In this document: one piece after another, positions 7,296 through 17,207 of the stretch
Numbering within the stretch: the stretch's first letter is position 1
Layout of the letters: every line of letters begins with the position of its first letter
Source of the DNA: Pseudoalteromonas sp.
Lineage (GTDB): Bacteria > Pseudomonadota > Gammaproteobacteria > Enterobacterales > Alteromonadaceae
NCBI RefSeq assembly: GCF_018402495.1
Contig: NZ_JAGYIU010000003.1
Span: 1 to 64,000 of the forward strand
Reading direction: 5' to 3'
DNA length: 64,000 nt
Notes under the pieces: generated by a model
Told to the model about the DNA's origin: nothing
The model's input: the letters and a program-made list of their open reading frames with translations, nothing else
Databases searched by the model: none
Position numbers and translations under genes: made by a program

Positions 7296-8879
7296 TTATC
7301 TAATTGATATATTTTGTTTTAAAAGATAAGCCTGTGCTTCATCTGTATGGGGTTTAAATTTTTTCCAGCGGCCTACGGCCTTGTTGTTAAGCGGTTGGCG
7401 CACTTGCATTTTGCTGGCGGTTGATACCGGTGCAGTGTTTAAATGAAAGTCTAGGCACTGTGGTTGCCAGCCTAAATCGCAATAGCTCACTAACTCTTTG
7501 ATTATTTGCTCAGGTGCAGCCACGAGCTGTTCGTATTTTACTAGTTTAATATTGCTGTGCAGGGCGCTAAAGTGCTGCATTAGTTTATAAAAACGGCTGT
7601 AAAATTTAGCGGTGTCGAGTAAGTTTAACGAGTAAGCATAATACGGATTATTAATGGTAAATAGCTGACGATAGTTACCAATACAGGTGTCCATGGGGTC
7701 GCGCAGTAGGCAAATTATTTTGGCGTTTGGCAGTGCTTTGCTAATTAAGTCGATATAAAAAAAGTTAAATGGTAGTTTATCAATAAAGTGTTTATGAGTG
7801 CCGGTAACTACGCGGGTGGCTTGTAAATATAATTCGCCGAGCTGCTTATAATCTTGTTGGTAAGCATTAGTTAAGGTTTCTTCATCAAGCACATGCGGTG
7901 TTTGAGTTTGGGCAATTTTTTTTACGCTTAGGCCAAAATCTTGCAGCTCGCCCGCCGATTGTACGTCGCTGTGACTTGATAAAATTCGCTCAACTAATGT
8001 GGTGCCTGAACGTGGCATACCTAATACAAAAATTGGCTCACAGCTTTGGTTGCCAGCTGTTTGTTGGTTTTTGTACTTATCACTGAGCTGTTTAATATGT
8101 GCGAATAGTGCCTCAGACGCTTGATTATCAAACGCCTTATTAGCGAGTTTTGCTGCTTTACCTTGTTGTAACGCGGCAAAGGCTGCTGAAAATTCTCCTA
8201 GGTCTTGATATTCTTTTGCCAGCGCATGGCCAATATGTAGTTTAGCGTCAGGGTGATTAACCTGTTCAAATACGTTTTTTAATCGCGCTATGTGGTTATT
8301 TTGCTCGGTCACTTTAGTTAAATCGGCTAAAGCAAAATGGCTTTGATGATGAAGCGGATGCAGTGCTATGGCATGTTCAAACGCGTGTTGCGCTTTATCA
8401 AACTGGCCTAAAAATTTAGCGCATACTCCATAATTATAATAAAACTGTGGTTGGTTGCTGTTACTCGCCTTAGCTAAATGTAACGCGCATTTAAAATACT
8501 CAGCCGCTTGCTGATGTAAACCCGCTTGGGTGAGCGCTACGCCTAACGTATCGGCATCGAGTGCTTTACTAATATCTTCAAGTTTAACGCTGAGTGCGGT
8601 GCTTTTCGCTTTTTTTAAGTCACCCGTTAGGGCATAACATTTAGCAAGCTGCGCGGAATATTCAATAGATTGCGCTAAACTAAGTGCTTTTTCAATCAGC
8701 TTTATTGCTTTATAAATTTGGCCAACTTGTAAATTAACCATGGCGAGCAAAAAGTAGCCATCAGCAAAGTCAGGTTTTTGTGTTACTAGCTCAACCAGTG
8801 CTTTATGCGCTTGCTGAATATTGCCTTGGTTTAAGTTGTTTATAGCGCTTTGGTGAAGTTGCTTTAAGTTTGGCTGCAT
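7296..8879 (-). CDS. TPR-repeat sulfotransferase family protein
   Basis: This 527-residue cytoplasmic protein has tetratricopeptide repeats over about residues 1-240, then a sulfotransferase domain. The PAPS 5'-phosphosulfate loop is FVLGMPRSGTTLVERIL at about 284-300, and a 3'-phosphate-binding segment IICLLRDPMDTCIGNY follows about 100 residues later. It would move sulfate from PAPS onto an unknown acceptor; TPR-linked members are sometimes compared with tyrosylprotein sulfotransferases. It lies downstream of, and in the same direction as, the TonB receptor gene but behind a terminator hairpin. The start ATG follows an AAGAG. Confidence 0.85.
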   Translation of the reverse strand: MQPNLKQLHQSAINNLNQGNIQQAHKALVELVTQKPDFADGYFLLAMVNLQVGQIYKAIKLIEKALSLAQSIEYSAQLAKCYALTGDLKKAKSTALSVKLEDISKALDADTLGVALTQAGLHQQAAEYFKCALHLAKASNSNQPQFYYNYGVCAKFLGQFDKAQHAFEHAIALHPLHHQSHFALADLTKVTEQNNHIARLKNVFEQVNHPDAKLHIGHALAKEYQDLGEFSAAFAALQQGKAAKLANKAFDNQASEALFAHIKQLSDKYKNQQTAGNQSCEPIFVLGMPRSGTTLVERILSSHSDVQSAGELQDFGLSVKKIAQTQTPHVLDEETLTNAYQQDYKQLGELYLQATRVVTGTHKHFIDKLPFNFFYIDLISKALPNAKIICLLRDPMDTCIGNYRQLFTINNPYYAYSLNLLDTAKFYSRFYKLMQHFSALHSNIKLVKYEQLVAAPEQIIKELVSYCDLGWQPQCLDFHLNTAPVSTASKMQVRQPLNNKAVGRWKKFKPHTDEAQAYLLKQNISIR

Positions 8880-8911
8880 GAATACTCTTATAAATAATGT
8901 ACTTATGAAAT

Positions 8912-8940
8912 AAAAAGGCCCAAATTAATTTGAGCCTTTT
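8912..8940 (-). terminator. Intrinsic terminator after the TonB receptor gene
   Basis: On the minus strand AAAAGGCTCAAAT pairs with ATTTGGGCCTTTTTA, giving an AT-rich stem closed by GGC/GCC and followed by a T tract. It lies between the receptor stop and the sulfotransferase start, so the second gene is either read through or has its own promoter. Confidence 0.7.
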
Positions 8941-8989
8941 GATTGTACTTAAACTTATCGTTTAATTACATTTCAAACTTGTTGCTTAA

Positions 8990-11404
8990 TTATATTTCAA
9001 ACATATAGTTAAATTTAATGCCAACAGTCAGCGGGCGATTAATATAGTAGCCATAGTTACGTTGTATTTCAGCACCATTGGCCGTGGTAATGTCTGCATC
9101 TGAGCGACGAACTGAGGTAACCGCATATTTATTAAACAGGTTATCTATATATAACGTAGTCGACCACGCATCGGCGGTTAATTTAGCTGAAATATTACTT
9201 AAGCTATAACCTGGGAGTACTTCACCGTTGTCACGTAGGCCTACTTTTGAAATTACATCACTTTGTGCAGTTAAACCGTAGTTAATATCTAAGGTTTTAT
9301 CATTTAATATTTCTGTTTGGTAGTTAATCCCCATAGAGAACTGATGCTCTGGCGAGCCTGGTAAACGGTCGCCATCTTGCGCGCCATCAGTGCCGTCGGC
9401 ATTAAATAAATACGGGGCGTCTGAGGTTAGTTCTGCCTTTGTATAGGCATAAGTGGCATAGGCTGTAAATGCGTCTGATAAAATGGCACGGGTGGCAATT
9501 TCAACCCCTTTCGCATTTGCGCTACCTGCATTTGACAGGTACGGTAATTGACCAACGGCGGTAGCGCCAGCAATTTGTGCGTTATCCCAATCAACATTAA
9601 ATAGTGCGGCGTTAAAGTGTAATTGGCTTCTCATCCACGTACTTTTAAAGCCGAGCTCGTAGTTAGTGGTGGTATCAGCGTCGTACAGCATTTCGTCAGG
9701 TGTACCACAACCTGTTTGTTGATCTGTAGGCAAAGGAGTTGGGCAAGGTACTAGCCCATTTGAGCCACCAATTCTAAAGCCTTCGCTAATGGTTGCATAC
9801 GCCATTACTGAATCTGTAAATTGGTACTTAGCATTAAATTTGAAAAGGTTGCCGCTATCACCGGCTTCGTTTTCTTCAAAGTTAACTGAAATTGCATCAG
9901 GAGCAGCACCTTCATACAAGGTATTTGCTAACGGAAAGTCAAAGGCCGCTTTTGATTCTACATCGTATTCGTAAAAACGTGCACCAATGGTAATGTCGAG
10001 TTTATCGGTTACTTGGTAACCCACTTCACCAAACAGTGCAGATTCAGTGACTTTGCTGCCCGTAATTTCTAAATACTCTAATGAGTCTGGTCTTAGTTGC
10101 GCACCGCCAAAGTTATCAACCGCGAATTGATCAAACCCTGGAGTGTACTCTCTGCTTGATGCATCCGTGTCGGTTTTGTTGTAAAAACCACCGACAATCC
10201 AGCTTACATCGCTATCACTTTGTGAGACTAAACGTAGTTCTTGGGTGAAGGTGTCTTTTTCGTCAATTTCACGGGTATACGCTGAAAACGAAGGGAACTC
10301 TTCGTAGCCATAATCTAAACGAATTAACAGGTCTGTTTGGTCGCGCTGCCCATCGGCGTCAAATTGTGAAATACCGGTAGCCGATACCAGCTCGGCAAAC
10401 CCTAAGTCGGCTTTAAGTTCAAGGCTCAATAATTGATCTTCTTTTACCCGTGGTTCTGCATAACGGTACGCAGACTCGTATTTGCCAATACGATCACTTA
10501 AACCATTATTAGCATTAAGACTGTTATGATGAACAATAGAACGACCTTCGGTGTCTTGCTTTTGGTAGAAGTAATTTAATGTACCTTCGAATGACTCATT
10601 TGCTTTATAACGCAATGAAATACGGCCAGTTGTGGTTGTTTCACCGTTGGCGTCTTTTACATTTTTAAGATTGCTGTTTATCGCATCAGAGTTTGTCCAA
10701 TCAGGATCGGTAATCGACACACCGGGTTCGCGCACTGTGTAGGCATAATCAATAAACCCGGGATCTTCATAAATATTTAAGCTGGTACGTACAGCAAGTT
10801 TGTCTTCAATTAATGGTAAATTTAAGATAAAGCCCGCTTCACCACCGATTGAATCACTTTCTTGGGTTTGAAAAACATCACCGTAAACTTCACCTGAGGT
10901 AAAATCAAGCTCTGGCTCTTTAAGCATGTAGCGAATAGCACCGCCTAATGTACCGGCTCCATAAAGTGTGCCTTGTGGGCCAATAAGCACTTCCACTCGC
11001 TCTACATCAACTAAGCGCATATCAACTGATACTGGAATTTCGTTAATATAAGTGGCCACTGTACCACCATCTGATGAAGGACCTGATGAATTTGTATTCA
11101 AACCACGCACTATAATAGGTGAGCCAGAACGACCACCTTGATCGGTTATGGTTAAACCCGGTACCCAACGTGCAACATCAGCCAGTTCACTGATGTTTTG
11201 ATCTTTCATTACATCGGCATCAAGTGCAGTAATGTTTAATGGGGCTGCTTGAATAGAGCCACTTCGGCGAGTTGCTGTTACCTCAATCACTTCGAGTGAT
11301 TTATTTTTTTCAATAACTTGCTCTTGCGCTACTGCATTAGCGCTAAATAAAACTCCGCTCAGTGCGCTTGATACAGCCAAGGTTAACAGGCTTGGTTTAA
11401 ACAT
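8990..11404 (-). CDS. TonB-dependent outer-membrane receptor
   Basis: The 804-residue protein opens with a signal peptide (about 1-26, ending ANAVAQ) and a TonB-box-like stretch EVIEVTATRR at about 40. A plug domain (about 55-165) carries the motifs LADVARWVPGLTI, IIVRGLN and VERVEVLIGPQGTLYGAGTLGGAIRY. The remainder is a 22-strand type barrel ending in the aromatic-terminated strand VGIKFNYMFEI. It would import a nutrient or siderophore in an energy-dependent way. The substrate is not deducible; the long extracellular insertions are compatible with CirA/FecA-like or oligosaccharide receptors. Confidence 0.88.
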   Translation of the reverse strand: MFKPSLLTLAVSSALSGVLFSANAVAQEQVIEKNKSLEVIEVTATRRSGSIQAAPLNITALDADVMKDQNISELADVARWVPGLTITDQGGRSGSPIIVRGLNTNSSGPSSDGGTVATYINEIPVSVDMRLVDVERVEVLIGPQGTLYGAGTLGGAIRYMLKEPELDFTSGEVYGDVFQTQESDSIGGEAGFILNLPLIEDKLAVRTSLNIYEDPGFIDYAYTVREPGVSITDPDWTNSDAINSNLKNVKDANGETTTTGRISLRYKANESFEGTLNYFYQKQDTEGRSIVHHNSLNANNGLSDRIGKYESAYRYAEPRVKEDQLLSLELKADLGFAELVSATGISQFDADGQRDQTDLLIRLDYGYEEFPSFSAYTREIDEKDTFTQELRLVSQSDSDVSWIVGGFYNKTDTDASSREYTPGFDQFAVDNFGGAQLRPDSLEYLEITGSKVTESALFGEVGYQVTDKLDITIGARFYEYDVESKAAFDFPLANTLYEGAAPDAISVNFEENEAGDSGNLFKFNAKYQFTDSVMAYATISEGFRIGGSNGLVPCPTPLPTDQQTGCGTPDEMLYDADTTTNYELGFKSTWMRSQLHFNAALFNVDWDNAQIAGATAVGQLPYLSNAGSANAKGVEIATRAILSDAFTAYATYAYTKAELTSDAPYLFNADGTDGAQDGDRLPGSPEHQFSMGINYQTEILNDKTLDINYGLTAQSDVISKVGLRDNGEVLPGYSLSNISAKLTADAWSTTLYIDNLFNKYAVTSVRRSDADITTANGAEIQRNYGYYINRPLTVGIKFNYMFEI

Positions 11405-11732
11405 AAAAAATGATCCCAGTTAGATTAGATGTGTTTTGAATAAGCGATAATAATATCAGGAGGGGTGAGTGATTAAAATAAAAAAGTGAATTTTAATTCA
11501 CCTTTAAAGAATAATAATTAAATTTGATGTGGCGCAACGTATATACATGTATTTTTAAATCCACTTGCTAGGTATTTTATTAGCACTTACTCTATGAGCT
11601 ATGTGTGCTTAACACGTTTTTTATCTCGTTTTGTACCAATTTCATTAAATGAATAATTTTTAACGCAGATAGCGAATTACTCAATACGCTATTAATAAAA
11701 TTGGTATTACTATGTTATTAAAAGGATTATCA
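11405..11732. other. Divergent promoter region
   Basis: This AT-rich 328-bp region separates the leftward TonB receptor gene from the rightward patatin gene, so promoters for both must lie here. An imperfect AATTCAC/GTGAATT inverted pair at about 11487-11502 could be an operator. Nothing else is identifiable. Confidence 0.4.
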
Positions 11733-13997
11733 ATGACGCGCTTGGCATTAAGCATAATCATGTATAGCTTATGTTTATTTATTTGTATGTCTGTTGCTGC
11801 TGGGCAATCGCAACAGCCCCAATTAAATGAGCGTGCCAAAATTGGTTTAGTACTCAGTGGCGGGGGAGCAAAGGGCGCTGCTCATGTAGGTGTATTAAAA
11901 GTACTAGAGGCGCATAATATTGCAGTTGATTATATAGCCGGTACAAGTATTGGCGCTTATGTAGGTGCTATGTACGCACTTGGATATAGTGCTGATGATA
12001 TTGAAACTATTATGTTACAAGGTGCTTGGGATACAGGCTATTCCGACTCAATACCCAGAGAGCATTTAAGCTATCGAGATAAACAGTTACGCGACCGCTA
12101 TAATATTCCAATCAATATTGGCATTAGCGAAGGTAAAATTAAAATTCCTAAAGGGCTGATTCACGGGCAAAGTGTGTCGCAGCTACTTTATTATTCAACC
12201 GATAGAGTGAAACAATTCGATAGTTTTGACGATCTTGCTATTGGTTTTCGGGCTGTAGCGACAAATTTAGCAACGAATGAAGCCGTCATATTAGATAAGG
12301 GGAGTATAGTAAAGGCAATCCAAGCTTCTGCTGCTGTACCCGGTGCCTTACAGCCTATTGTTATTAATAATCAATTATTAGTTGATGGTGGTATCGCGAA
12401 CAATTTACCCGTTGATGTTGTTAAAGCCATGGGGGCGGATATTGTTATTGCTGTTGACATTGGCTCGCCACTTGTTAGTACAGATAAGCTAAACTCCACC
12501 GTTGCTGTATTAGAGCAGCTATCAACTATGCTTACGCAAGCGAGTACCGCTAAACAAAAAAAATTATTAAATGACAGTGATATATTGTTACGTCCCGATA
12601 TAGACGAGCTTAGCACAACCGACTTTAGCATAATGGCGCAAGCATTAGCACTTGGCGAACAAGCCGCACAGGAGCAGCTTGGTCAACTAACAAAATTATC
12701 GCTCAATGAGGGTCAATATCAGTATTATGTTAATAATAAAAAGCAAAAACGCGCACTATGGCTAACCTCCGTTGGTAAACCAATTTATAAAGTTGAAGTG
12801 CAGGGGGCTTCAGCAGTTAACGAACAGCTAATAAAACAACGTTTAAATATTAAAGACGGGCAAATTGTTAATAAAGAAGAGTTAGACGCAGCCATTATGC
12901 GTGTTTACGCTTTAAATCAATTTGAACGAGTTGAAGCTGAATTTATTGATACGCCTCAAGGGCGTAAACTGGTTGTTGCGCCTAAGCCTAAATCGTGGGG
13001 GCCTAATTATTTTTATGCTGGGTTTAACTGGGAAGACGATTTTAACTTTGATTCTGCAGTTTCATTAAATTTAGCCTACACAATGAGCGACATTACAGCA
13101 GATGGCGCACAATGGCGAAACGAATTAGAGTTTGGTTTTCAAAAGCGTTTATCAACTGAGCTTTATCAACCCCTTGATATAAACAAGCGCTTTTATGGTA
13201 TTGCTAATTTTCAATACGAGAGACAGCGATGGGACTTTTTAGCATTAAATTCACTGGATTACGATTTGAAACATCGTTCATCCTCTTTACTTTTTGGATT
13301 AGGTTTTAATTATTCCCATTACACAATCTTTGAAGCTGGACTGATAGGTGAACGAGGCTCAGTAGCAAATAGCTTTTTATTTAACGATGACGTAGATTAC
13401 AAAACACTAGGCGGATACTTTAAAATAGCGCATGACACCTTAAACAGCATTAGTTTTGCAACACGAGGTAATCGATTTAGCCTAACAACCTACTATCGCG
13501 ATGAAACATACGAAACATCCACCTTAGATCTTGCCTTAAAATTAAATAACACCCGCGAAAAAACATGGCAAATTAATGCAGACTGGAAGGGCGCTTTTAG
13601 TATTGGTAACAACACTATTTTAGGTAAAGTGGAAATGTCTACGGTTGAGAGTGATGCCGGTCTATCGGTACACTTTAGCCAGCTTGGTGGCTTTTTAAAC
13701 CTATCAGGGTTTCGTAAAAATGAATTGGTTGGCGCGCATAAACTTTTTGGTGCAGTGATTTATCAGCATAATTTAGGGCATAAAATGCCTTTATCTAATA
13801 TGCCTGTTTATTTAGGTCTCAGCCTTGAGGCGGGTAACGTGTGGTACAAGCAAAAAGATATAGATTTAAATGATCTAATTTATTCTAGCAATCTTTATTT
13901 AGGGACCGATACCTTACTTGGTCCCGCTGGGTTAGGCTTTGGTTATACTGATAGCGGCGAAAGCGCGCTTTATTTTTTCATTGGTACGCGCTTTTAA
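11733..13997 (+). CDS. Patatin-like phospholipase with POTRA and outer-membrane barrel (PlpD/RssA type)
   Basis: From ATG 11733 (AAGGA 7 bp upstream) the 754-residue product has a signal peptide to about residue 25. A patatin domain follows with oxyanion loop SGGGAKGAAH (about 42-51), nucleophile elbow GTSIG (about 71-75) and the DGG dyad aspartate near 218. Next come a POTRA-like domain (about 355-425) and a C-terminal 16-strand BamA-like barrel. This is the architecture of type Vd secretion proteins such as PlpD, which expose or release a phospholipase A at the surface. All catalytic elements are present. The family is well known; substrate and role here are not. Confidence 0.87.
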   Translation: MTRLALSIIMYSLCLFICMSVAAGQSQQPQLNERAKIGLVLSGGGAKGAAHVGVLKVLEAHNIAVDYIAGTSIGAYVGAMYALGYSADDIETIMLQGAWDTGYSDSIPREHLSYRDKQLRDRYNIPINIGISEGKIKIPKGLIHGQSVSQLLYYSTDRVKQFDSFDDLAIGFRAVATNLATNEAVILDKGSIVKAIQASAAVPGALQPIVINNQLLVDGGIANNLPVDVVKAMGADIVIAVDIGSPLVSTDKLNSTVAVLEQLSTMLTQASTAKQKKLLNDSDILLRPDIDELSTTDFSIMAQALALGEQAAQEQLGQLTKLSLNEGQYQYYVNNKKQKRALWLTSVGKPIYKVEVQGASAVNEQLIKQRLNIKDGQIVNKEELDAAIMRVYALNQFERVEAEFIDTPQGRKLVVAPKPKSWGPNYFYAGFNWEDDFNFDSAVSLNLAYTMSDITADGAQWRNELEFGFQKRLSTELYQPLDINKRFYGIANFQYERQRWDFLALNSLDYDLKHRSSSLLFGLGFNYSHYTIFEAGLIGERGSVANSFLFNDDVDYKTLGGYFKIAHDTLNSISFATRGNRFSLTTYYRDETYETSTLDLALKLNNTREKTWQINADWKGAFSIGNNTILGKVEMSTVESDAGLSVHFSQLGGFLNLSGFRKNELVGAHKLFGAVIYQHNLGHKMPLSNMPVYLGLSLEAGNVWYKQKDIDLNDLIYSSNLYLGTDTLLGPAGLGFGYTDSGESALYFFIGTRF

Positions 13998-14024
13998 TAC
14001 CACCTATACCGACAAAACTAACGC

Positions 14025-14885
14025 CTAAGCCTTTGGTTTTGAAGTCGATAAAGAGCTACCTAAAGAAGCAATAATCACTAACGCAATAGCCAGCCATTGT
14101 AAAATGCTTAATAGTTCTCCTAAAATAATGAGTCCCGCTAATGCTGCAATGGCCGGTTCAAGGCTCATTACAATACTAAAGTTTTGAGGAGACATATTAC
14201 GCAGTGTGATCATTTCTAAAGTGTAAGGCAAAGCGCTTGAAAGCACGGCAATTCCAATACCCAACGGGATAATACCCCAGGTAAAAGCAGCACTTTGCGA
14301 TATGCCACCATAGGGCACAAGTACAATAGCAGCAACGGTCATGCCCATAGCCACCGTTGCCCCCCCAGAGCTTTGGCTGCCAGTTTTTTTGCCAAATAAA
14401 ATATAACCTGCCCAACACGCACCCGCTGCAAGGGCTAAAATGACGCCAATTGGGTCTAAACTTTCTTGGCCTTTCATATCAGGCAAAAGCAATAAAATAC
14501 CAGCCACAGCACAGGCAACCCAAAATAAATCGCGTTTTCTGCGAGATGAAAATAAAGCAACAGCCAGTGGCCCGGTAAATTCAAGTGCAACACCAATGCC
14601 CAGCGGAATACGCTCGATGGCGTAATAAAATAGAATGTTCATGCCGCCTAGGCTCAAACCATAAATTAATATGGGTAAGCGTTGGCTTGCAACCGGAAAG
14701 TGTCTCCAAGGTTTAAAAATTAAACACAAAATAGCAGCAGAAAAACCTAAACGTAACGCGGTTGTACCCTCAGGGCCAACAATAGGGAAAAGCTGCTTAG
14801 CCAGTGAAGCCCCAGACTGAATAGTGATCATTGCAAGCAATATGCATAAAATAGCCAGTAATAGCTCTTTGGTTGATTTTTGCAT
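14025..14885 (-). CDS. EamA/DMT-family exporter (RhtA-like)
   Basis: A 286-residue inner-membrane protein with about ten helices in two EamA halves, containing the RIPLGIGVALEFTGPLAVA and SLEPAIAALAGLIILGE segments typical of RhtA-type threonine/homoserine exporters. An AGGA-type ribosome-binding site precedes the ATG. It converges with the patatin gene and has its own promoter region rightwards, where an inverted repeat lies. The precise substrate is an inference from family resemblance only. Confidence 0.82.
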   Translation of the reverse strand: MQKSTKELLLAILCILLAMITIQSGASLAKQLFPIVGPEGTTALRLGFSAAILCLIFKPWRHFPVASQRLPILIYGLSLGGMNILFYYAIERIPLGIGVALEFTGPLAVALFSSRRKRDLFWVACAVAGILLLLPDMKGQESLDPIGVILALAAGACWAGYILFGKKTGSQSSGGATVAMGMTVAAIVLVPYGGISQSAAFTWGIIPLGIGIAVLSSALPYTLEMITLRNMSPQNFSIVMSLEPAIAALAGLIILGELLSILQWLAIALVIIASLGSSLSTSKPKA

Positions 14886-14923
14886 GGTCGTCCTTAAATA
14901 TTGCCATTTAATTGCGGCGCATA

Positions 14924-14949
14924 TTACCTGCTTTTACCTACGCAGGTAA
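14924..14949 (-). promoter_or_regulatory. Inverted repeat upstream of the EamA exporter gene
   Basis: TTACCTGC and GCAGGTAA are perfect 8-bp arms separated by 10 bp, about 40 bp upstream of the exporter start codon. The position and form suit an operator for an unidentified dimeric regulator. Confidence 0.4.
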
Positions 14950-14976
14950 ATGTAAATTAGCGTTTTACATGGAGTT

Positions 14977-15002
14977 CCCAGTGATGAGTGGCTATCACTG
15001 GG
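14977..15002 (-). terminator. Stem-loop after the Gfo/Idh gene
   Basis: CCCAGTGAT and ATCACTGGG form a perfect 9-bp stem with an 8-nt loop, 76 bp past the oxidoreductase stop codon. There is no strong T tract, so termination strength is doubtful. Confidence 0.4.
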
Positions 15003-15077
15003 CTGAATAAAAACAAGCTTTACTCAGTTTTAAGATTGAGATTGCGGGTACTGAGGGCTGACTGATTGAGTAAAAAT

Positions 15078-16079
15078 TTATAGTTCAGTTTTACTATCTG
15101 CAGGGTATATAACGCCCAATTGTGCGCGGGCGGTATCGAGTACCGTCATCACATCACGTGAAAGTTGGTGGTTGTTAATATGTGACTCTGATGTATTTTG
15201 CTCAATCATCTCAATAAAGTGCGCCACTTCATACTTCATAAAATGCTCATCAAAATCTGCACTTATTGTTTCTTTTTGGCCATTATTAGCGATGAATTCC
15301 ACTTTTTTTAGTTGCGATACAGCTTCAATACGAATACGGCCAAACTCACCTTGTATTTCGGTTATGTTCTCGCCTTGCGATATTTTTGAATAACTAATTA
15401 CCGCTTGTTTATCTGCATAATTTAAAAGTACATCGCCGGCACCATCAACACCGGTTTCTAGTAATACGCCACTGGCATGCACACTGTTTGGTGCGCCCCA
15501 CAGTGCTATAAGTATATAAAGCGGGTAAATACCCAAGTCTACTAATGCGCCGTTAGCAAATTCAGGTAAAAAGGTATTAGGGCGCTCGCCGTTTTTGAGC
15601 TTATCGTAACGTGACGAGTATTGGCTAAATTGACCAATAAATTTACGCGGTGTACCAATTCTTTTTAACGCGTTTTTTAAAACAGCAAAGTTAGGTAAAT
15701 GCGTTGTCATCATCGCTTCCATGTACAAACGTTGATGTTTTTGAGCAGCCGTTAAAATAGCAGTAAGCTCATGGCTATTTGCTGCTGAGGGTTTTTCGCC
15801 AAGTACGTGTTTGCCCGCAGCTAAACATTGCACAGCATAATCTTTATGCAGGCTATTTGGTGCGGCAATATATACTGCATCTACAAGCTCGTCTTGGCAA
15901 ACAGCGTCAATGGAGGTAAATATTTTTGCTTGAGAGTGAGTGGGGTGCTTAGCTAAAAATCGCTCAGCGCTACTTTCTGCCCGAGAACACACACCGTATA
16001 AATTAAAATTACTCAGAGTACTTGCCGCATCGAGTAGTGTGTCGCTAATAAAATTGGTACCTACAATCACAAAATTCAT
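15078..16079 (-). CDS. Gfo/Idh/MocA-family oxidoreductase
   Basis: This 333-residue protein has an N-terminal Rossmann fold beginning FVIVGTNFISD, where the glycine motif is atypical (GTNFIS rather than GxGxxG). The family motif GKHVLGEKPSAAN follows at about residue 89, with the catalytic-region Lys in EKP. A C-terminal alpha/beta domain follows. It should reduce or oxidise a sugar-like substrate with NAD(P). It sits immediately downstream of the AraC-type regulator in the same direction, 37 bp apart, and could be co-transcribed. The substrate is unknown. Confidence 0.8.
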   Translation of the reverse strand: MNFVIVGTNFISDTLLDAASTLSNFNLYGVCSRAESSAERFLAKHPTHSQAKIFTSIDAVCQDELVDAVYIAAPNSLHKDYAVQCLAAGKHVLGEKPSAANSHELTAILTAAQKHQRLYMEAMMTTHLPNFAVLKNALKRIGTPRKFIGQFSQYSSRYDKLKNGERPNTFLPEFANGALVDLGIYPLYILIALWGAPNSVHASGVLLETGVDGAGDVLLNYADKQAVISYSKISQGENITEIQGEFGRIRIEAVSQLKKVEFIANNGQKETISADFDEHFMKYEVAHFIEMIEQNTSESHINNHQLSRDVMTVLDTARAQLGVIYPADSKTEL

Positions 16080-16116
16080 GTTTAGCCTTTTTATGTATTT
16101 TACGCAGCTTTGCAGT

Positions 16117-17118
16117 TTAACAATGTTTTGCTCTAAATGCGCGGGCAGAGCAGTTAAACCAGCGTTTTACACTGGCACTTAATGTGGCTTGTTCTTGATA
16201 ACCTAATAGCTCGGAAATATGTGAAATAGAAAATTGGTTTTGCATTAAATAGTGTTCACATAATGCGCGGCGAGTGGCATCTTTTAGTTTTACAAAACTG
16301 GTATTATGTTTTTTAAGCTCACGGTGCAAGGTCCGTGGATGCATATTAAGTGCCGCTGCTATCGTTTGGTTTGAGCATTGAAAAAGGGGCAGCATAGGTC
16401 GAATAAGTGCACTTACTTGCGCTGGTAACGACTGAGTATGCGCATTATTGGTGGCTAAAAAGTTTAACGCGGCTTGTGCTTTGTGTTGATCGGAAACATT
16501 AAGTGGCAGTAATAAATCGTTTTTGGCGATTAAAATACCGGCGCTGTTTCTGTGCTCAATAACGTTACAGCCAAAATGCTGATGGTAAGCCCGTAAATTT
16601 GCATCAAGCTTTTGCGGTAAAAATACCTTAATGGGTTTGCATTGATTTTGGCTCACTTTTTTTAAGGTGGCGAGCGCCAGTGCAATTGTTAATTCAATAA
16701 CTTGATTTATAACAGGTAATGGCTTGAGTTTTATTTCGAATGATAAAAATATATTTTGGTTATCTTCAAGTGTATGCGTGGTTAAATTAAGTGCGGGTGT
16801 ATGTAAGTGCAGGTATTTAATTACCCATGTAAGCGCTTCACCTAAATCAGTTCCACTTTTAGCGGCGATAGCGATATGCCCTAAAATATCAAAACTTTGT
16901 TTGCTAGCGAGTTTAAGACCAAAACTTGGGCAGTTTAAGCTATGAGCGCAGTATTCTAAAAGTTCGGCATAATGGCGATAAGTTAAGCTTTGGGTTTCAA
17001 GGGAGTTTAACGTTACCTCAATGGCGCAATGGCGCATAATGCTTGCTGTATCACCACCTAGTTCGGTAATTAATGTATCAATTCCCTGTAAAGAAGTGGC
17101 TTTAATTAGGCTGCTCAT
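16117..17118 (-). CDS. AraC-family transcriptional regulator
   Basis: The 333-residue protein has an N-terminal arabinose-binding-like domain of the OruR/ArgR-2 type (about 20-200) and a C-terminal AraC helix-turn-helix pair (about 235-330) with NQTIAAALNMHPRTLHRELK and the second helix pair around ISHISELLGYQEQATLSASV. It diverges from the GMC oxidoreductase gene with only about 90 bp between starts, so it likely controls that gene and perhaps the oxidoreductase downstream of itself. No good ribosome-binding site is visible before its ATG. Confidence 0.83.
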   Translation of the reverse strand: MSSLIKATSLQGIDTLITELGGDTASIMRHCAIEVTLNSLETQSLTYRHYAELLEYCAHSLNCPSFGLKLASKQSFDILGHIAIAAKSGTDLGEALTWVIKYLHLHTPALNLTTHTLEDNQNIFLSFEIKLKPLPVINQVIELTIALALATLKKVSQNQCKPIKVFLPQKLDANLRAYHQHFGCNVIEHRNSAGILIAKNDLLLPLNVSDQHKAQAALNFLATNNAHTQSLPAQVSALIRPMLPLFQCSNQTIAAALNMHPRTLHRELKKHNTSFVKLKDATRRALCEHYLMQNQFSISHISELLGYQEQATLSASVKRWFNCSARAFRAKHC

Positions 17119-17207
17119 AACAATTGCATTAGTGAAAAGGTGTCTAAAAATATCAAGTTTTTAGTAGGTAATCCATGCAAAGTAGTTTTTTTAATGGGAG
17201 ATATTTT

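Noticed and set aside
7061-7307. Short reading frames rich in Ala-Arg-Cys-Pro-Leu
   Set aside because: They arise from the degenerate tandem repeat and have no ribosome-binding site or homology-like features.
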